Counted from the first letter of the stretch, positions 15,482 through 23,012 are shown. The stretch is 48,264 bases of DNA from an uncultured Collinsella sp. (GCA_902496455.1 CABVAY010000013.1:1-48264), one strand, 5' to 3'. Notes: generated by a model from the letters alone, not told the origin. Made by a program: numbers and translations.

Positions 15482-17026
15482 ATGAGGGGCATGGGAGACA
15501 CAACCGCATATTTGCGTCGGGGCATTCGGGAGATTATATGCCTGGCGCTGTTCTTCTTCACGTTTTTGGCGTGCGAGTATCTCTTTGATGTGCGCATAGC
15601 CGAGTTCGTGCCATCGAGTGAGGTCGTCATCTACGAGAGCATCGTTGTCGGCGCGAGCGTGATTGGCTTTTTCGTGCGCCCATTTCTGTACTATCGCCAT
15701 CCCCAGGCGATCGATGCGACGAGCGATATTACAGGCGTGCTGTTGGTATCGGCGTTGCTGCTGATGATTATGGCAGTGCGGTTTGAGGTGGTAATTGCCG
15801 GCGGCCTGGTGGCGTGCTGCGCCCTGGGCTATTGCGGATCGACCGCCCATGCCAATCTTGCGCGGCGTTTTGCGCAGACGCCCTGCCTGGCGCGTGCCGT
15901 GGCGGTTTCCTATGCCATGGGCGTTCTGGTACAGGTGTTCAACCACATGGTGATGCCTGTCGGTATTCCTCAGCAGGCTGTTCTGGTTGTCTGTGCGATC
16001 GTGCAGGTGGCGTTGCTCCACGGTGCCCGACGCGCCAAACTGCGCGACGAGTCCGATCCCAACTTTGAACCCAGCGTTGCCGGACTTTCGGTAGATGCTT
16101 TGGAATATGGCGTCAAGTGGCAAGACGATCCCAAGGCAAAGGCGGCATTCCGCCGCGCCGTAGTTCGCCTGACCGTGGCGACGGTGTATCTTTCCGGCGT
16201 ATTCGCCGCTCTCAACGCTGGCCTCACGACCTCGCATGCTGTCGGAGCCGTCGATTTGGGCGATTGGCCGCGCCTACTGCTTGTCGTGAGCTCGTTGGCC
16301 GCTGGCGTCCTATTTGACCTGCACGGTCGTTCGTATATGAATATCGGCATGACATGCGCCGCCATGTTGTCCACGCTTTCGTTCTTTGTGCTCATCGTCG
16401 ACGGCAATGGCGGCAACGAGCTTGCTGCCACGATCATCTTTTATCTGGGCTCAGGCTTCTTTGTGGTGTTCTTTACCACAAAATATGCCGCCGTCTCGCT
16501 TTATGCGCGCTGGTCATATTTTTGGCCGTGCATGGGTCGCGTCGTCAACAACGTGTGCTCGATGTTCGTGACGGCGCCGGCAGTGGCGATCATCTCGAGT
16601 CAAAACGTGCTGGCGGCAGTGAGCGTCGTGCTCGTGCTGTTTGTCGGCATCGCGATTTCGCTGTTAGGACAGTTTGGACAAGACGGTGAGGGCGAGGCGA
16701 CGCACGGCGGGCTGGCGCTTGCCACCGACGATCTTGGCGTGAGCTGTGAGCCCGGCCAGGCCGACACGGTGCCCCTGGAGGCGCCGGAGCTTTCGTTTGA
16801 CGATCGGCTCGATGGCTTCGTTGCCGCCTTTGGGCTCACCAAGCGCGAGCGCGATGTTCTGGAGGCACTGGTCGTTTCGGACGACAGCGTGCAGGACGTG
16901 GCAGCGGCACCCTTCCTTTCGCGCTCCACGCTCTATCGCCACATCGCTTCGATCAACAAAAAGACCGGTGCCTCCTCGCGCGTAGCCCTCATCAACTTCT
17001 TCTGGTCCTGGACACCCCAAGACTAG
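15482..17026 (+). CDS. LuxR-family regulator with a multi-pass membrane domain
   Basis: A 514-residue protein: about twelve membrane segments (residues about 15-405), similar in layout to a transporter, joined to a C-terminal LuxR-type helix-turn-helix (about 440-505: LTKRERDVLEALVVSDDSVQ, then FLSRSTLYRHIASINKKTGA). This membrane-bound LuxR architecture is expanded in Coriobacteriia such as Eggerthella and Collinsella. The membrane part presumably senses a ligand and the tail binds DNA. The start at 15482 follows GGGGGTTAACC and fits the promoter. It is a single gene ending at a palindrome shared with convergent mgtA. Neither ligand nor target is known. Confidence 0.85.
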   Translation: MRGMGDTTAYLRRGIREIICLALFFFTFLACEYLFDVRIAEFVPSSEVVIYESIVVGASVIGFFVRPFLYYRHPQAIDATSDITGVLLVSALLLMIMAVRFEVVIAGGLVACCALGYCGSTAHANLARRFAQTPCLARAVAVSYAMGVLVQVFNHMVMPVGIPQQAVLVVCAIVQVALLHGARRAKLRDESDPNFEPSVAGLSVDALEYGVKWQDDPKAKAAFRRAVVRLTVATVYLSGVFAALNAGLTTSHAVGAVDLGDWPRLLLVVSSLAAGVLFDLHGRSYMNIGMTCAAMLSTLSFFVLIVDGNGGNELAATIIFYLGSGFFVVFFTTKYAAVSLYARWSYFWPCMGRVVNNVCSMFVTAPAVAIISSQNVLAAVSVVLVLFVGIAISLLGQFGQDGEGEATHGGLALATDDLGVSCEPGQADTVPLEAPELSFDDRLDGFVAAFGLTKRERDVLEALVVSDDSVQDVAAAPFLSRSTLYRHIASINKKTGASSRVALINFFWSWTPQD

Positions 17027-17028
17027 TT

Positions 17029-17065
17029 AACCACCACAAAGGGGACAGGCACCTTTGTGGTGGTT
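17029..17065. repeat. GGGGACAGGCACC-type palindrome between convergent genes
   Basis: Arms AACCACCACAAAGG (17029-17042) and CCTTTGTGGTGGTT (17052-17065) around GGACAGGCA. It starts 3 nt after the LuxR stop codon and is followed by TTTTG, so it could also work as a terminator for that gene. Confidence 0.9.
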
Positions 17066-17101
17066 TTGCCCTTGGGCTGTCTACTGTGGCGGCTCACCGT
17101 G

Positions 17102-19870
17102 CTACAGCAGCTCGCCGTGGCGGGCGATGTAGCGGCGCTTTGCCAGTTGAGTGAGCGCGATGTAGGCGGTGACGATGCCGATGAGCAGCGCGAAAAAGCT
17201 CGCGGGCAGTGCTATGAGGCCGAGCGCATCGGCGATGGGGCTTGCCGGCAGCCAGGTGACGAGCGCCAGGCCTAGCACGGTGAGCGCGCACAGCGCGGGC
17301 GCGGCGTGGTCGCGCGGGCTCGGCAGGCGCGGGGAGCGCAGCATGTGGACCACGAGTGTCTGCGACCACATGGACTCGACAAACCAGCCGCTTTGGAAGA
17401 GCGCAGCAAAGGTCGCTATACCCGCGACGTTGCCCGTCCCGGCGAGCTCGGACCAGCTTGCGCCTACGGTGGCAGGGCACACCACAAAGAAGAGCGCGGC
17501 GAAGGTCACGATGTCAAACAGCGAACTCACGGGGCCCAGCTCGAGCATAAAGCCCTTGATGGACGCGGCGTCCCAGGCACGCGGGCGGGCAGTCCAGGCG
17601 TCATCGACGGTGTCCCACGGCAGTGCGATGCACACGATCTCGTAGACCAGCGACAGCAGTACCAGCTGCAGGGCGCTCATGGGCAAAAACGGCAAGAACA
17701 GGCTCGCGACGGTCACGGACAGCACGTTGCCAAAGTTGGAGCTCACCGTGGTCTTGAGGTACTTGAGCAGGTTGCCGTAAGTGCGGCGGCCTTCGATGAT
17801 GCCGCGCTCGAGCACGCCCAGGTCCTTCTGAAGCAAGATGATATCGGCGGATTCCTTGGCAATATCGACGGCCGAATCGACCGAGATGCCGCAATCGCTC
17901 GCACGCATGGCGGCGGCGTCGTTGATGCCGTCGCCCATAAAGCCCACGGTGCGGTCGAGCATCTCGCGCATGACACGTACCAGGCGCGCCTTCTGCAGCG
18001 GCGAGAGCTTGGCGAAGAGGTGGGTTTTCTCGGCGCGCTCGGCAAGCTCGGCGTCATCGAGTGCATCGATCTCGGAGCCCAGCAAGACGTTGCTCGCGTC
18101 GATGCCAATCTGCTCGCAGACGGTGGCGGCGACGCGGTCGTTGTCGCCGGTCAGGACCTTGACCGCCACGCCTTTGGCCTCGAGCGTGGCGACGGCGCCC
18201 GCGGCACTTGCTTTGGGCGGATCGAGGAAGGCCAAAAAGCCCATCAGCACCATGTCGCACTCGTCGGCGATGCCAAACTCGCCCACGCAGCGCGGATCGG
18301 TCTTCTGCGCCACGGCAATCACGCGCAGGCCCTCGGCGTTAAGATTGGCGACCTGCTTGCGAATCTGGGCGAGCTTGTCTTCGGCGAGCGGCCGGGCGAT
18401 ACCGTTGACCTCGACAAAAGAGCAGATCTCGAGCATTTCCTCGGCAGCTCCCTTGGTAACCATCTGGGTTTTGCCTTGGGCGTCGGAGACAACTACGCTC
18501 AGGCGACGGCGCGAGAAATCGAAGGGAACCTCGTCGACCTTGGTGTAGCGGTCGCGCAGGCTCTGGCCCAGCATGGAATCGGGTGCGACGGTCGAGGGTG
18601 TCACATCGGCACGGTCGATTACGGCCAGGTCGATAAGATTTTTGAGGCCGGTCTGGAAGAAGCTGTTCAAAAACGCATGGCGCAGCACGCGTGCGTCCTC
18701 GTTGCCGTCGGTGTTGAGGTAGCGCTCGAGTACGATGCGGTCTTCGGTGAGGGTGCCGGTCTTGTCGCAGCACAGGACGTCCATGGCGCCCAGGTTTTGA
18801 ATCGCCGGCAGCTCCTTGACGATAACCTGGCGACGGGCGAGGTCCTTGGCGCCCTGCGACAGACTCGTGGTCACGATGACGGGAAGCATCTGCGGCGTGA
18901 TGCCCACGGCCACGCTCGTGGCGAACAGCAGCGCGTCGATGACGTTGCCCTTGGTGGCGGCGTTGATGGCAAAGACGGCCGGCGCCATAACGAGCATCAG
19001 GCGCACCAGCAGCATGGAGACGCTCGAGACGCCGCGGTCAAACGCGCTCTTTTCGCCGCGCCCGTTGAGCATCTTGGCGATGCCGCCCAGGTAGGTGTCC
19101 GAGCCGGTGGCAACGACAAGCGCCATGGCGGCGCCGTTTTGCACGGAGGTGCCGGTAAAGACGATGTTCTTGCAGGCAGAGAGTGGCAGTGCGGAGCCGT
19201 CGGCGCCCTCGACGACGGTGACGGCGGTGGTCTTCTCGACGGCCTCGCTCTCGCCGGTGAGTGCGGACTCGATCACAAACAGGTCGCGCGCGGTGATGAT
19301 GCGGGCATCTGCCGGCACCATATCGCCGGCAGAGAGACGGATTACATCGCCGGGGACGAGCTCGTCGAAGGGGATCTCGATGCGCTCGCCGTCGCGCAGG
19401 GCGGTGCAAGTGTTGGAGACCAGGTCCTTGAGGGCCTCGGCCGCATTGCCGCTGCGGGCTTCCTGGATAAACTTCATGCCGCCCGATACCAGCAGCATGG
19501 TGCCGATGACGATGACCGTGGAGGGGTCGCGCTGCGGTTCGGGCACGGCGAGCACGTCGATGTAGAGCGAGACCAGTGCGAGCGCGGCGAGGATGCCGGC
19601 GAAGGGATCGATGAACGCGTCGGCGATGCGGCGGGCGAGCGTTTTGGTCGTTGCCTCGATGGTGTTGGGGCCGACGGCGTTCAGGCGCTCAGTTGCCTGC
19701 TCGACGGTGAGGCCGTTTGCCGTGGCGTCAAGCAGTACGAGGGCGTCCTCGGCACTATGGGTGGCGGCGAATATGGTGTTCTTGGACAGGCCGGTATGAG
19801 CGACAGGGCGCGCCGTGCGGCGGCGCTTGGAGATGGCTTCGAGTACCGTGACGGTTTTGAGCATCAGCAT
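17102..19870 (-). CDS. mgtA: Magnesium-importing P-type ATPase (P-IIIB, MgtA/MgtB type)
   Basis: A 922-residue ion pump. The N-terminal cation-transporter domain reads VEQATERLNAVGPNTIE; the actuator loop has SALTGESEAVEK; the phosphorylation motif DKTGTL lies in DVLCCDKTGTLTED; the hinge has KVLTGDND and the P domain GFMGDGINDAAAMRASDCGI. About ten membrane segments, with six in the C-terminal part (LFLPFLPMSALQLVLLSLVYEIV onwards). Length and order match MgtA. The start MLMLKT follows AAGGAGGACCCT. A leader of some 270 nt carrying a small ORF precedes it, as in some Mg-regulated mgtA genes, but no known riboswitch was recognised. Confidence 0.93.
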   Translation of the reverse strand: MLMLKTVTVLEAISKRRRTARPVAHTGLSKNTIFAATHSAEDALVLLDATANGLTVEQATERLNAVGPNTIEATTKTLARRIADAFIDPFAGILAALALVSLYIDVLAVPEPQRDPSTVIVIGTMLLVSGGMKFIQEARSGNAAEALKDLVSNTCTALRDGERIEIPFDELVPGDVIRLSAGDMVPADARIITARDLFVIESALTGESEAVEKTTAVTVVEGADGSALPLSACKNIVFTGTSVQNGAAMALVVATGSDTYLGGIAKMLNGRGEKSAFDRGVSSVSMLLVRLMLVMAPAVFAINAATKGNVIDALLFATSVAVGITPQMLPVIVTTSLSQGAKDLARRQVIVKELPAIQNLGAMDVLCCDKTGTLTEDRIVLERYLNTDGNEDARVLRHAFLNSFFQTGLKNLIDLAVIDRADVTPSTVAPDSMLGQSLRDRYTKVDEVPFDFSRRRLSVVVSDAQGKTQMVTKGAAEEMLEICSFVEVNGIARPLAEDKLAQIRKQVANLNAEGLRVIAVAQKTDPRCVGEFGIADECDMVLMGFLAFLDPPKASAAGAVATLEAKGVAVKVLTGDNDRVAATVCEQIGIDASNVLLGSEIDALDDAELAERAEKTHLFAKLSPLQKARLVRVMREMLDRTVGFMGDGINDAAAMRASDCGISVDSAVDIAKESADIILLQKDLGVLERGIIEGRRTYGNLLKYLKTTVSSNFGNVLSVTVASLFLPFLPMSALQLVLLSLVYEIVCIALPWDTVDDAWTARPRAWDAASIKGFMLELGPVSSLFDIVTFAALFFVVCPATVGASWSELAGTGNVAGIATFAALFQSGWFVESMWSQTLVVHMLRSPRLPSPRDHAAPALCALTVLGLALVTWLPASPIADALGLIALPASFFALLIGIVTAYIALTQLAKRRYIARHGELL

Positions 19871-19953
19871 AGGGTCCTCCTTGTTGAGGGGAGTTAGCGT
19901 ACGTGTCGTATTTGCTTCAAAAAACCTAGATGTCGCTCACGTCAAGCTCTTGA

Positions 19954-19987
19954 GCCCACAAAGGGTGCAGCGCGCCTTTGCGGTGGT
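19954..19987. repeat. Degenerate CCACCACAAAGG palindrome in the mgtA leader
   Basis: On the minus strand CCACCGCAAAGG, 9 nt, CCCTTTGTGGG. It has the arm sequence and 9-nt centre of the elements at 6268, 17029, 47005 and 47871, but the GGACAGGCA core is lost. It lies between the leader ORF stop and the mgtA start, where it could fold in the mgtA messenger. Confidence 0.6.
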
Positions 19988-20009
19988 TTTGGCGATCTGC
20001 CGGTGGCGT

Positions 20010-20081
20010 TTATGCGTGTGCGGAATCCTCGCGGCGTGCCGAGGGCGACATGCAGGTTTTTCGACTAGGACTGCCTTCCAT
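20010..20081 (-). CDS. Putative 23-residue leader peptide upstream of mgtA
   Basis: A minus-strand ORF of 23 codons with an exact AGGAGG 6 nt ahead of its ATG, the best-formed ribosome-binding site in this leader. The peptide starts MEGSPSRKTC, contains two Ser-Pro pairs, two Cys-free basic/acidic patches in its second half (ARREDS) and ends in AHA. It lies between a TTGACA promoter and mgtA, 140 nt before the mgtA start. By analogy with enterobacterial mgtL it may control mgtA through translation of the leader; the sequence itself is not similar to MgtL. It is also possible that the site is fortuitous. Confidence 0.45.
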   Translation of the reverse strand: MEGSPSRKTCMSPSARREDSAHA

Positions 20082-20147
20082 GGCACACCTCCTAAAGGCC
20101 GGGCGCATCGCGCTTTGGGTATCTCGTACCCGTTTTAATCCGCCCGT

Positions 20148-20176
20148 ATTCTTGATGAGGGGGTTTGCCGTGTCAA
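20148..20176 (-). promoter_or_regulatory. Probable mgtA promoter
   Basis: On the minus strand an exact TTGACA (20176-20171) is followed after 17 nt by AAGAAT (20153-20148). Transcription from about 20141 would give a leader of about 270 nt, including a GGGTACGAGATACCC hairpin, the leader ORF and a degenerate palindrome. Confidence 0.5.
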
Positions 20177-20306
20177 CCCCATTGTTCGGAAAACCATTCC
20201 TCCTGACAAAGCCTTTACAGAATGCCGTGGCCTCAAAGCGCACCCGCATCGACGCTTCGCCTGCGCTAAACTGGAAGGCACGTACGCGATTACGAGAGGA
20301 GCCCGC

Positions 20307-20987
20307 ATGGAGGCTTACAAGCAAGAGTTCATCAAGTTTATGGTCGAGTCCGACGTTCTTAAGTTCGGCAGCTTTACGCTCAAGAGCGGCCGTCAGTCCC
20401 CGTTCTTTATGAACGCCGGCGCTTACGTGACGGGCTATCAGCTCAAGAAGCTGGGCGAGTATTACGCCCAGGCCATCCACGATAACTTTGGCGACGACTT
20501 TGACGTGCTGTTTGGACCGGCCTACAAGGGTATTCCGCTGGCCGTCGTGACCGCAATTGCCTACCACGAGCTGTACGGCAAGGAGGTCAAGTACTGCTGC
20601 GACCGCAAGGAGGCCAAGGACCACGGTGCCGATAAGGGCAACCTGCTGGGTTATGAGCCCAAGGACGGCGACCGTGTGGTCATGGTCGAGGACGTTACCA
20701 CCAGCGGCAAGTCCATCGACGAGACCTATCCCAAGGTCAAGGCTGCTGCCGATGTCGAGATCAAGGGCCTGATCGTGTCCCTCAACCGCATGGAGGTCGG
20801 CAAGGGCGGTGTGACCACCGCGCAGAAGGAGATCGAGGCCAAGTACGGTTTCCCCGTCGCGAGCATCGTCTCCATGGCTGAGGTCGTCGAGACCCTCTAC
20901 AACCACGAGATCGACGGCAAGGTTGTCATCGACGACGAGCTCAAGACCGCCATCGACGCCTACTACGAGCAGTACGGAGCACGTTAG
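20307..20987 (+). CDS. pyrE: Orotate phosphoribosyltransferase
   Basis: A 226-residue enzyme that joins orotate to PRPP to give orotidine 5-phosphate in pyrimidine synthesis. The N-terminal region shows FGSFTLKSGRQSPFFMNAG, the substrate region LFGPAYKGIPLAV, and the PRPP-binding motif VVMVEDVTTSGKSIDE. Length fits the family. ATG is preceded by GAGAGGAG. It stands alone, away from other pyr genes, divergent from mgtA; no PyrR-type attenuator was found in the leader. A perfect 13-bp hairpin begins inside its stop codon and a larger structured element follows. Confidence 0.95.
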   Translation: MEAYKQEFIKFMVESDVLKFGSFTLKSGRQSPFFMNAGAYVTGYQLKKLGEYYAQAIHDNFGDDFDVLFGPAYKGIPLAVVTAIAYHELYGKEVKYCCDRKEAKDHGADKGNLLGYEPKDGDRVVMVEDVTTSGKSIDETYPKVKAAADVEIKGLIVSLNRMEVGKGGVTTAQKEIEAKYGFPVASIVSMAEVVETLYNHEIDGKVVIDDELKTAIDAYYEQYGAR

Positions 20988-21015
20988 TTACGGCGTTTTA
21001 CCAAACGCCGTAACT
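20986..21015 (+). repeat. Perfect hairpin starting in the pyrE stop codon
   Basis: Arms AGTTACGGCGTTT (20986-20998) and AAACGCCGTAACT (21003-21015), loop TACC. A near copy with the same loop follows the lipoprotein gene at 24425-24452, where the outer base pairs differ (GTTGC...GCAAC) but remain paired. It forms the 5' part of the composite element at 21028. Confidence 0.85.
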
Positions 21016-21027
21016 GCTCGACGCTGC

Positions 21028-21126
21028 GCGGGCCGCATTTGGACAATCTGACGTTCAACTTCAAGGGCGCGACCAGAAGGTCAGCGCCCTTTCGTTTCAC
21101 GTCACCTTGTCTCAAATGCGACCCGC
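21028..21126 (+). ncRNA. Covarying structured element (copy 1), also terminator-like
   Basis: Outer arm 21028-21046 (GCGGGCCGCATTTGGACAA) pairs with 21107-21126; a second helix joins TGACGT (21049-21054) to ACGTCA (21099-21104); an inner hairpin 21063-21092 has a GC-rich stem and the tip GACC-AGAA-GGTC, then CCTTTCGTTT. Copy 2 at 24466-24565 has a different outer and inner stem sequence with the same tip and flanks. Such compensated change argues for a selected fold. A decayed second right arm is seen at about 21161-21185. Whether it is a separate RNA, a 3' UTR structure or a DNA cruciform is unknown. Confidence 0.6.
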
Positions 21127-21210
21127 TCGCTGTCCGTTCTCTACCTGCGGCGTCGTCTTGCTCCGAATGCGGCTCGCTCGCTGTCGTTGCCGAAACATCG
21201 GCGTTGCCGG

Positions 21211-21243
21211 ACTAGTCATTGGGGACGTTCATAAATGACTACT
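21211..21243. repeat. ACTAGTCATT palindrome with GGGGACG core (copy 3)
   Basis: AGTCATT (21214-21220) pairs with AATGACT (21234-21240) around GGGGACGTTCATA. It is a shorter relative of 6546-6584 and 24606-24662. Confidence 0.7.
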
Positions 21244-21250
21244 CAGGAAT

Positions 21251-21314
21251 GAGCGTGGATAATCTCCCGTTTTTGGCCTGTGTGCAGGCTCAAAGTGGGA
21301 GATTATCCACGCTC
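21251..21314. repeat. Palindrome on the 3' side of fic (copy E1)
   Basis: Perfect 18-bp arms GAGCGTGGATAATCTCCC (21251-21268) and 21297-21314, with an inner small stem GCCTG-TGTG-CAGGC. It ends 26 nt before the fic stop codon. A second copy lies on the other side of fic at 22689-22751. Confidence 0.9.
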
Positions 21315-21340
21315 GCTTTAATTTGCCTGGGTTGCGATGC

Positions 21341-22513
21341 CTATCTAATCGGCTCGGCGTCTTCCCTGAGAATCGAAAGATACTCTTCATACCCGTACTG
21401 CCGGTATCTCTGTCTTGACTCGTCGAGCGGACGGAGGATACCCAATTCTTCAAATGATTTGACGAGCGAGCTCGCGGTACTCCTGCCGATATCGAGTTGG
21501 GCAGCGATGAATGCGGTGTCGACGATGGGGTGCTCTTCAAGAATGCCCAACAGCCTTTGCCCGTTTGCAGCAGTCCTTCCGAGATTTTCGGTAATGGTTG
21601 CTGTGGAACGGTTATGGAGGTCAACAAGGTTTTTTAAAGACCCTACCGAGTCCTCCGCACTCTCGAGAAGACTGTTGCAGAAAAACTCTATCCATTCCTC
21701 GTAAGTGCCTCTCTCCCTTACGGATGTGAGTTGCCGGTAGTACTCGCTTCGATTTTTCTTGAACTGGAACGATGGATAGAACAAGCAAGAATGAAGAACG
21801 CCATCATTGATGAGCATAAGTGTAATGAGAAGCCTGCCCAGGCGACCGTTTCCGTCTAGGAATGGATGGGCAGTTTCAAATTGGTAATGGACGAGCGCCG
21901 CCCGCACAATCGGATCCATTTCGACTTGAGGCTCATTGATAAAGCGTTCGAGGTCCTGGAGCGTGTTACTCAAATCTTCAATGTTTGGAGGGACAAACGA
22001 TGCGGTTGCAATGGTGCAGCCTGAGGGGCCAATCCAGTTTTGTGAGGAGCGCAGCTCGCCTGGATTCTTCTCCGTTCCGCGCACTCCGTCCAGCAGGACC
22101 GCATGAACTTGCCTAAGAAGTCTCGTGCACAAGGGCATCTTTTTGAGCAGTTCTACGCCGCGGTCGACAGCACGGACGTAATTCACGACGTCTGCGACAT
22201 CTTTATGATGGAGTCGTGTTTGCGATGGACTAAGTAGGTCGTCAAACGTGCACTGGGTTCCCTCAATTTGCGAAGAAAGGAGTGCTTCTTTGCGCACGTA
22301 CATTGTCAGATACATATCGGCGTTGGGAACAAAGTAGAGCATGCCTTCAAGCTCTCCAAGCTTTCGTGAGCATGCGGAAAGCGTGCGATAGGTTTCCTCG
22401 GTGAGGTTTAGCTGCCTCAATGATTGCAAGGGCGTTGGAAAAAACGAATAGTAAGCCAATTTCCCCGATAGATTATTGCGGAGCGTTCCCTGGCCGTTCT
22501 CCTCGATTTGCAT
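21341..22513 (-). CDS. Fic-domain protein (AMPylase-type) with C-terminal winged helix
   Basis: A 390-residue protein. The Fic catalytic motif is complete, HPFLDGNGRLGR, so it should transfer AMP or another nucleotide moiety to a target protein. The N-terminal domain contains SSQIEG, fitting the inhibitory (S/T)xxxE(G/N) helix, so the protein is probably autoinhibited. The C-terminal 90 residues form a winged helix (LDIGRSTASSLVKSFEELGI), suggesting DNA binding. The start was placed at 22513, since GGAGGG lies 5 nt before it; an ATG at 22525 has no such site. GC content is lower than in its neighbours, it is flanked by two copies of one palindrome, and the promoter region carries repeated TTATTAG sites. 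All this suggests acquisition as a cassette. Confidence 0.9.
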   Translation of the reverse strand: MQIEENGQGTLRNNLSGKLAYYSFFPTPLQSLRQLNLTEETYRTLSACSRKLGELEGMLYFVPNADMYLTMYVRKEALLSSQIEGTQCTFDDLLSPSQTRLHHKDVADVVNYVRAVDRGVELLKKMPLCTRLLRQVHAVLLDGVRGTEKNPGELRSSQNWIGPSGCTIATASFVPPNIEDLSNTLQDLERFINEPQVEMDPIVRAALVHYQFETAHPFLDGNGRLGRLLITLMLINDGVLHSCLFYPSFQFKKNRSEYYRQLTSVRERGTYEEWIEFFCNSLLESAEDSVGSLKNLVDLHNRSTATITENLGRTAANGQRLLGILEEHPIVDTAFIAAQLDIGRSTASSLVKSFEELGILRPLDESRQRYRQYGYEEYLSILREDAEPIR

Positions 22514-22540
22514 CGCGCCCTCCATATCTTTAGTGCCGGA

Positions 22541-22642
22541 AACTCGTTATTAGGCCAATCATATCAATTCTAATAACGAGTTTAAGGATTAAATAGTTAT
22601 TAGAATTGATGTAAACAATCTAATGATGAGAAGTCGTTATTA
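22541..22642. promoter_or_regulatory. Operator cluster upstream of fic
   Basis: Four sites of GTTATTAG or its complement. Perfect inverted repeats are AACTCGTTATTAG (22541-22553) with 22570-22582, and ATCAATTCTAATAAC (22563-22577) with 22596-22610; a fourth GTCGTTATTA is at 22633. The two palindromes share their middle site. The stretch is AT-rich and begins 28 nt before the fic start, where it must overlap the promoter. The winged helix of Fic itself is the obvious candidate binder. Confidence 0.75.
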
Positions 22643-22688
22643 CTTGACCATGGAGCTCGGCTTGGTACAAGGGGGGTTATCCAAAATG

Positions 22689-22751
22689 AGAGCGGATAAT
22701 CTCCCGTTTTTGGCTCGGTGACGGCCTCAAAGTGGGAGATTATCCACGCTC
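22689..22751. repeat. Palindrome on the 5' side of fic (copy E2)
   Basis: GGATAATCTCCC (22694-22705) pairs with GGGAGATTATCC (22734-22745); the whole reads like E1 at 21251-21314, including CCCGTTTTTGGC and CTCAAAGTGGGAG, with the outermost arm bases partly decayed. Confidence 0.85.
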
Positions 22752-22780
22752 GTTAGTTAAGCGTCCGAAAATCCACACTC

Positions 22781-22890
22781 GCCAAACCTACCAAAAAGGG
22801 ACAGGTTTATTTTGGCACGTTTCGGTCGGTATCAGGAAGTGTCAGGGACGGGGCGGCGGCAGGACTCGAGAGCGAAAAGAAGTATCGGGT
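22781..22890. repeat. AGGGACAGG half-palindrome joined to a repeat module
   Basis: CTACCAAAAAGGGACAGGTT at 22788-22807 followed by TATTTTGG matches one arm of the palindrome at 30561-30641. Directly after it, GGTATCAGGAAGTGTCAG (from 22828) to GCGAAAAGAAGTATCGG (to about 22890) matches 6322-6385. No functional gene is seen up to the promoter at 23013. Confidence 0.65.
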
Positions 22891-23012
22891 TTGGCGTGCC
22901 CGCTTCTGCCCGTCCCGCGCGTGGGCGATACTCGGCTTATCGAACCGCGATGCAAAGGAGATGCTCATCCCACGAGCACTACCGAGAAGGGCTTGCGATT
23001 CGAGTCCCCACC

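Noticed and set aside
19871..20141. M-box (ykoK) magnesium riboswitch before mgtA
   Set aside because: I could not find the conserved M-box core or its three-helix arrangement; the leader ORF explanation fits better, though a covariance search was not possible.
20010..20906. 298-residue minus-strand ORF antisense to pyrE
   Set aside because: It is the shadow frame of pyrE with low-complexity translation. Only its last 24 codons, outside pyrE and with their own Shine-Dalgarno, were kept as a possible leader peptide.
20988..21340. Protein-coding gene between pyrE and fic
   Set aside because: The stretch is filled with paired repeat structures; open frames there lack start signals and overlap the stems.
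22981..23012. tRNA fragment (GATTCGAGTCCCC resembles a T-loop)
   Set aside because: No stem pairs around the loop and no acceptor or anticodon arm can be drawn.
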